In this document: piece by piece, positions 3,969 to 7,454 of the stretch
Position numbering within the stretch: position 1 is the first letter of the stretch
How the letters are laid out: every line of letters starts with the position of its first letter
Assembly (NCBI GenBank): GCA_934277655.1
Contig: CAKQVC010000093.1
Location: 1-7,454 of the forward strand
Origin: an uncultured Clostridia bacterium
GTDB taxonomy: Bacteria; Bacillota; Clostridia; Peptostreptococcales; Anaerovoracaceae
Reading direction: 5' to 3'
DNA: 7,454 nucleotides
Position numbers and translations under genes: made by a program
The notes under the pieces: model-generated
Databases searched by the model: none
What the model was told of the DNA's origin: nothing
Seen by the model: only the letters and a program-made list of their open reading frames with translations

Positions 3969-5687
3969 ATGCACCAAGTCAAAAATACTCTTGGCGTTAC
4001 AATCAGCAGGCAGTATCTTTGGGATAATCTTCCCGAAAGTTGCTATCTTATCCAAGAGCCTGATGCAAATGTAGTGAATGTACTCAACGAGGAATTCAAA
4101 ACTTGGTGCTGTGTGCAGCCTGTTATGATTGCCGCTCCTACAGGCAGCGGCAAAACTTCGTTTGTTGTGCAGATCGCGCAGTACTGTCATCAGCATTCTC
4201 CCCGCAAATGGGTTCTTCTGCTGGTCAATCGGAAAGCAATCGCTGTTCAGCAGAGACAAATTTTTGCATCGGCCCTCGCTTCCAAATATGCGAAAATTTC
4301 CGATCCCGATGTATTCGAACTCTTTGAAGTGCTTGATGACATCGGCGTTATCATTACAACATATCAGGGATTCGCTGCGCATCATGACAACTTTCCTCTG
4401 GATCAGATTGAATGGGTCATTTTTGATGAAGCCCATGTGTTCCATGCTGATTCTCTCATCAACGCCCAGATTGATCAGCTTTTCTGGAAGCTTCCTCAGT
4501 TGTTTAACAACACCCATCGATTGTATCTCACCGCTACTCCTGATTCCGTGATCCATGACATTTGTGAAGCAGAGCAATGCAACCTCGCTGCCTGCGCCTC
4601 TTGTCCTCGCTCTTTTTGCTGTGGCAAGGGCAAATTGCTCTACTATAAATTTCCCTCCCGCTCCCGTCATGTAGATCTCCGCTATTTTAGGGATCGCAGC
4701 GAGATCACGAAAATGATTACGGATAATCCACAGGATCAGTTTTTGATCTTCACTTCCAGCCGAGAAGACATTTTAAACCCTTCCAACGGCTCCTACAGCA
4801 AGCTTCTCTCTGAGTCTGGCATTTCATACGGCTATCTGGATGCTGACTCCAAAGGCTCTCCGCTCTGGAAAACGATCTGCAAAAACGGTGTCTTTGACTC
4901 GCAAGTGTTGATTGCAACCAGTGTACTGGACTGCGGAATTAATCTTGTGTCGCCTCGACTCCGTCACATCATCGTTGAGACCTGCGAGCAAACCGAGTTT
5001 TTGCAAATGATCGGACGGCGGCGTTTGCAGACCGATGATTCTATCAATGTCTATGTCCGCGCCTATACGGCAACAGCAGTCCAGCGGCTCTTAGATTCGG
5101 TAAATAGGCAGCGCAGATTTATTCAACAAGCGTCTCAGATGATTCATAGCGGTCAGATGGATAAACTGATTTATAATGGCTGGATGGATGAAACTCTGCC
5201 TCGGCCCTACAAACACCTGTTGAATTATTTGGGAAAAGGCGCTGTGCTTCCCAAACGTACGGCCGGAAACTATTTAATCTGGCAGCGGGTGCATTTGGAA
5301 CGTCTGCTGGATCTCTTCACCTTATACGGTGATGACTCTGCTGTACCCCGCATGGCACACAAGTGGTTGGAGCAGGAGGATGGCTATAGTATTAACCGCT
5401 GGCTTGACTATGACCACAAAAGCCAGATTAAATCCGAGTTGTTGACCATGCTTGCCGAATCCGCTAATACTACCTTTAGCAAGGCCGAGATTCAGCCTGT
5501 CATTAAGAATATCTTGGGGCTCATCAACAGCATTCAGCCCTTCCCTCACGATACCCATAGCAAAACCAATCGCACAGCCACTACTGTAAACAAGCGTCTG
5601 CAATCTTTGCATATCCCCTACGAATTTCTTAAAGCCGGAAAGGGAAGTACTGCAACCTTCACCTTGATCCGGAATGGGGAGGTGTAA
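3969..5687 (+). CDS. DEAH-box helicase family protein (SF2)
   Basis: ATG at 3969 with AAGGAG (3953-3958) ten bases upstream. The 572-aa protein carries superfamily 2 helicase motifs in order: APTGSGKT at 56-63 (Walker A), FDEAH at 152-156 (motif II), LTATP at 187-191 (motif III), ATSVLDCGIN at 316-325 (motif V) and QMIGRRRLQ at 346-354 (motif VI). It should use ATP to move on or remodel nucleic acid in the cytoplasm. A cysteine cluster follows motif III (C204, C209, C212, C217, C218) and could hold zinc or an Fe-S cluster. The C-terminal 200 residues are not recognised. Helicases of this type occur in clostridial mobile elements next to xis/int, where a role in element replication or strand processing is likely but unproven. 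It is the first gene after the tRNA-like leader and is followed four bases later by the Xis-like gene, so the two are cotranscribed. Confidence 0.88.
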   Translation: MHQVKNTLGVTISRQYLWDNLPESCYLIQEPDANVVNVLNEEFKTWCCVQPVMIAAPTGSGKTSFVVQIAQYCHQHSPRKWVLLLVNRKAIAVQQRQIFASALASKYAKISDPDVFELFEVLDDIGVIITTYQGFAAHHDNFPLDQIEWVIFDEAHVFHADSLINAQIDQLFWKLPQLFNNTHRLYLTATPDSVIHDICEAEQCNLAACASCPRSFCCGKGKLLYYKFPSRSRHVDLRYFRDRSEITKMITDNPQDQFLIFTSSREDILNPSNGSYSKLLSESGISYGYLDADSKGSPLWKTICKNGVFDSQVLIATSVLDCGINLVSPRLRHIIVETCEQTEFLQMIGRRRLQTDDSINVYVRAYTATAVQRLLDSVNRQRRFIQQASQMIHSGQMDKLIYNGWMDETLPRPYKHLLNYLGKGAVLPKRTAGNYLIWQRVHLERLLDLFTLYGDDSAVPRMAHKWLEQEDGYSINRWLDYDHKSQIKSELLTMLAESANTTFSKAEIQPVIKNILGLINSIQPFPHDTHSKTNRTATTVNKRLQSLHIPYEFLKAGKGSTATFTLIRNGEV

Positions 5688-5690
5688 CGG

Positions 5691-5891
5691 ATGACTCCTG
5701 TGGAAGTAGGGACAATTCGTGAAATCCAAGCCCGATTGACTGCCGAAGGGTTTCATATCTCTACATACGCCCTTCGTATGTGGATCAAAGATGGCACACT
5801 TCCTGCCATTTATGCAGGGACTAAGGCTTTAATCTCATATACTGTTGTTGTGGAACTACTAAAAGGCAGAGTTACAGTACCCCCAGCATAA
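5691..5891 (+). CDS. Excisionase-like helix-turn-helix protein (66 aa)
   Basis: The ATG at 5691 follows the helicase stop by three bases and has GGGAGGTG (5677-5684) six bases upstream, inside the helicase 3' end, so translation is probably coupled. The 66-residue product has the MerR-like winged HTH of small excisionases: TIREIQARLTAEG (residues 8-20), then a variant turn leading into TYALRMWIKDGTLPAIYAGT with the wing, then a short closing helix. Its position immediately ahead of the tyrosine integrase is the standard xis-int arrangement, so directionality factor for excision is the most likely role. Repressor function is possible. It is more divergent from Tn916 Xis than the protein at 2557-2742. 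Confidence 0.75.
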   Translation: MTPVEVGTIREIQARLTAEGFHISTYALRMWIKDGTLPAIYAGTKALISYTVVVELLKGRVTVPPA

Positions 5892-5899
5892 ACAAGAAA

Positions 5900-5930
5900 C
5901 CACCCTATAGGTTTTCAGCCTATAGGGTGG
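5900..5930. repeat. 12-bp perfect hairpin between the xis-like gene and integrase
   Basis: CCACCCTATAGG (5900-5911) and CCTATAGGGTGG (5919-5930) form a perfect 12-bp stem with a 7-base loop (TTTTCAG). On the + strand no T run follows, so it is not a standard terminator for the helicase operon. On the - strand it is followed by a T-rich stretch (TTTCTTGTTT) and could stop antisense transcription. It may stabilise the upstream mRNA, slow readthrough into int, or be an operator. Confidence 0.6.
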
Positions 5931-5979
5931 CATTCTGCCTCCGCAGAGATAAAAAATTATTATTAAAAGAGGTTCATAT

Positions 5980-7272
5980 ATGGCAAGTATCAGAAAGCGT
6001 AAGGATACATATCAAATTACCGTCTCACTTGGATATGATATTTATGGCAAGAAAATTCTTGAGACAACTACATTTGTTCCTGACCATACACTTACCCCGA
6101 AGCAGCAGGAAAAAGCTGCAATTGCTTTTGCATACGAATTTGAAGCGAAAATCAAAAACGGATATGCAATGGATGGCCGGAAGATTACTCTGAAAGAATT
6201 CTCTGAAAGGTGGGTCACAGAATACGCGCAAAGTCACCTTCAACCGGGAACAGTACAGAAATACAAGGAAGAACTAAATGATAAAATTCTTCCCGCTCTG
6301 GGTCATTTGAAGTTATCCGCAATCAAGCCTCACACCTTGCTTTCCTTTTACAATTCCATGTTAAAGGATGGCGTTCGGAAGGATGGAAAGACCGGTGGCT
6401 ATAGTGCCGCTACAATCAGAAAGACCCACAATGTACTTTCGTCCCTGCTTCGCTCCGCAGTCGAATGGGAAGTCATTGAGCAAAACCCCTGTGATAAGGT
6501 AAAGCCGCCCTCTGCCCCCGATATTTCAGAGAATATCAAATTCTTCACTCCTGAACAAGCAGTCCGCTTTTTAGACTACTTAAGGAAACCCTATTCATGT
6601 AAAATTTCAGCGCACAAACGTACTGATGATACCGGAAAAGAATACTCAGTTGGTGACTATACAGTTCAAAAGGAAACCCCTTTGCAAATTCAAATCTTAT
6701 TGGAACTCGCTATTTATAGTGGCTGCCGTAAAGCAGAACTATTGGCCCTGACATGGAGTGATATAGGATTTGATACAGACACCATTTCTGTCTCAAAAGC
6801 TGTAACTGTCATTGATGGAAACCCCATCATAAAAACACCTAAGACAAAATCTTCTTTCCGGAAAATCTCAATTCCACACTCATTGATTCTGAGGCTCAAA
6901 AAGCTGCAAGTATCGCAGGCAGAATACCGCCTTCGCGTGGGCGAGTATTGGAAAGGGGGCGAATGGGTTTTTACGCAGGAAGACGGTACAATGATGAATT
7001 ATTCCACTCCGTATCATACTCTGCAAAATATTATCAAACGATATAACCAGGAGTCCCCGAAAGAATTGACCTTGCCATTGATCCCCTTTCATGGACTCCG
7101 CCATACAGCCGCCTCGCTATTGATAGCCTCTAATCAAGACATCAAAACTGTCTCTGCCCGAATGGGACATTCTCAGACTTCTACGACACTTAACATCTAT
7201 ACGCATTCATTAGAAGCTGGGGATAGAAAAGCCTCCGATGCGCTTGAAGCAATGCTCAAAAAGCAGGCATAA
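5980..7272 (+). CDS. int: Tyrosine recombinase / site-specific integrase
   Basis: ATG at 5980 with AAAGAGG (5966-5972) seven bases upstream. The 430-aa protein has the three domains of Tn916/phage-type integrases. The N-terminal arm-binding domain spans about 1-65 (starts MASIRKRKDTYQITVSLGYD). The SAM-like core-binding domain spans about 70-175. The catalytic domain spans about 185-425 with Arg250 (SGCRKAELLAL), a beta-hairpin Lys near 287-290 (KTPKTKSSFRK), His371 and Arg374 (HGLRHTAASLL), His397 (MGHSQ) and the nucleophile Tyr407 (NIYTHS). All catalytic residues are present, so it should be active. It would insert and excise the element by strand exchange at att sites. It reads outward toward the element end and the tRNA-Thr gene 105 bases away, consistent with integration at that tRNA 3' end. 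The 88-base gap after the xis-like gene holds the perfect hairpin, so its expression may be partly uncoupled from the helicase operon. Confidence 0.95.
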   Translation: MASIRKRKDTYQITVSLGYDIYGKKILETTTFVPDHTLTPKQQEKAAIAFAYEFEAKIKNGYAMDGRKITLKEFSERWVTEYAQSHLQPGTVQKYKEELNDKILPALGHLKLSAIKPHTLLSFYNSMLKDGVRKDGKTGGYSAATIRKTHNVLSSLLRSAVEWEVIEQNPCDKVKPPSAPDISENIKFFTPEQAVRFLDYLRKPYSCKISAHKRTDDTGKEYSVGDYTVQKETPLQIQILLELAIYSGCRKAELLALTWSDIGFDTDTISVSKAVTVIDGNPIIKTPKTKSSFRKISIPHSLILRLKKLQVSQAEYRLRVGEYWKGGEWVFTQEDGTMMNYSTPYHTLQNIIKRYNQESPKELTLPLIPFHGLRHTAASLLIASNQDIKTVSARMGHSQTSTTLNIYTHSLEAGDRKASDALEAMLKKQA

Positions 7273-7281
7273 ACGTAAAAA

Positions 7282-7330
7282 ATCCTGCTCTGGTAGTCAA
7301 ACAGTAGTCAATTGACTCCAAACGCAGGAT
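7282..7330. repeat. Putative integrase/Xis arm-binding repeats at the element end
   Basis: Downstream of int, TAGTCAA occurs twice with an 11-base period (7294-7300, 7305-7311). The second copy is part of the perfect 12-bp palindrome AGTCAATTGACT (7306-7317). The cluster is framed by the inverted repeat ATCCTGC (7282-7288) / GCAGGAT (7324-7330). Direct repeats at one helical turn between int and the element end resemble the arm sites bound by the N-terminal domain of Tn916-type integrases. Binding is inferred. Confidence 0.5.
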
Positions 7331-7343
7331 CATAAACAAAATA

Positions 7344-7374
7344 AAACCCCGAAACCATTGCGGTTTCGGGGTTT
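7344..7374 (-). terminator. Terminator of the tRNA-Thr gene
   Basis: A 13-bp perfect stem (7344-7356 with 7362-7374; AAACCCCGAAACC on the + strand) with a 5-base loop. On the - strand it is followed by TTTTATTTTG-type sequence (the stem itself ends in GGGGTTT), which fits an intrinsic terminator four bases after the tRNA CCA end. It could also block + strand readthrough from int into the chromosome. Confidence 0.85.
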
Positions 7375-7377
7375 CTG

Positions 7378-7453
<76 letters not shown>

Positions 7454-7454
7454 G

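Noticed and set aside
3883..4074. Possible leader peptide ORF of 63 codons before the helicase
   Set aside because: It starts with a TTG buried in the terminator hairpin, has no Shine-Dalgarno, and runs out of frame into the helicase gene.

Overview
The window reads as the integrase end of an integrative conjugative or mobilizable element in a Bacillota genome, most likely a gut clostridium (Oscillospiraceae/Lachnospiraceae type). The evidence is strong AGGAGG-type ribosome binding sites, frequent TTG starts, Xis- and Tn916-like integrase families, and insertion beside a tRNA-Thr gene. No species is claimed.

Layout. (1) Positions 1-2742, + strand: an accessory operon of a Zn-finger amidoligase (5' end outside the window), a class II glutamine amidotransferase overlapping it by one base, four very short ORFs each with its own Shine-Dalgarno (50, 26, 25 and 40 codons; at least two look membrane-embedded), and a 61-aa excisionase-like HTH protein. 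(2) 2743-3492: a bidirectional terminator, a minimal 159-aa HUH relaxase on the - strand, and two tight inverted repeats just upstream of it that make a good oriT candidate. (3) 3493-3968: an AT-rich intergenic region with a nested inverted repeat, a strong sigma-A promoter (TTGACT-17-TACGAT), and a structured leader. (4) 3969-7272, + strand: a DEAH helicase, a 66-aa Xis-like HTH protein, a 12-bp perfect hairpin and a tyrosine integrase. (5) 7273-7454: repeats resembling integrase arm sites, a terminator, and an intact tRNA-Thr(GGT) on the - strand whose 3' end faces the element and is the likely attachment site.

The most unusual part is the helicase leader (about 3707-3968). It holds two tandem tRNA-like folds. 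The second keeps nearly every spacing and elbow nucleotide of a tRNA (U8, A9, A14, A15/U48, an 8-nt D loop, a 5-nt variable loop, a 7-nt T loop) and has an apparent A19-U56 swap, but it has no normal 7-nt anticodon loop. The 3' strands of its T stem and acceptor stem are also the 5' arm of a roughly 20-bp hairpin followed by a T run. The tRNA-like fold and this terminator therefore exclude each other. I infer a tRNA-mimic attenuator that gates expression of helicase, and perhaps xis and int.

In the likely working model, the integrase and HTH proteins excise the element from the tRNA-Thr gene, the relaxase nicks near 3454-3492 for transfer, and the helicase supports DNA processing. The amidoligase/amidotransferase operon is cargo for an unknown peptide or amide modification. 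The amidoligase operon looks more GC-rich than the relaxase and integrase regions, so the region may be mosaic.
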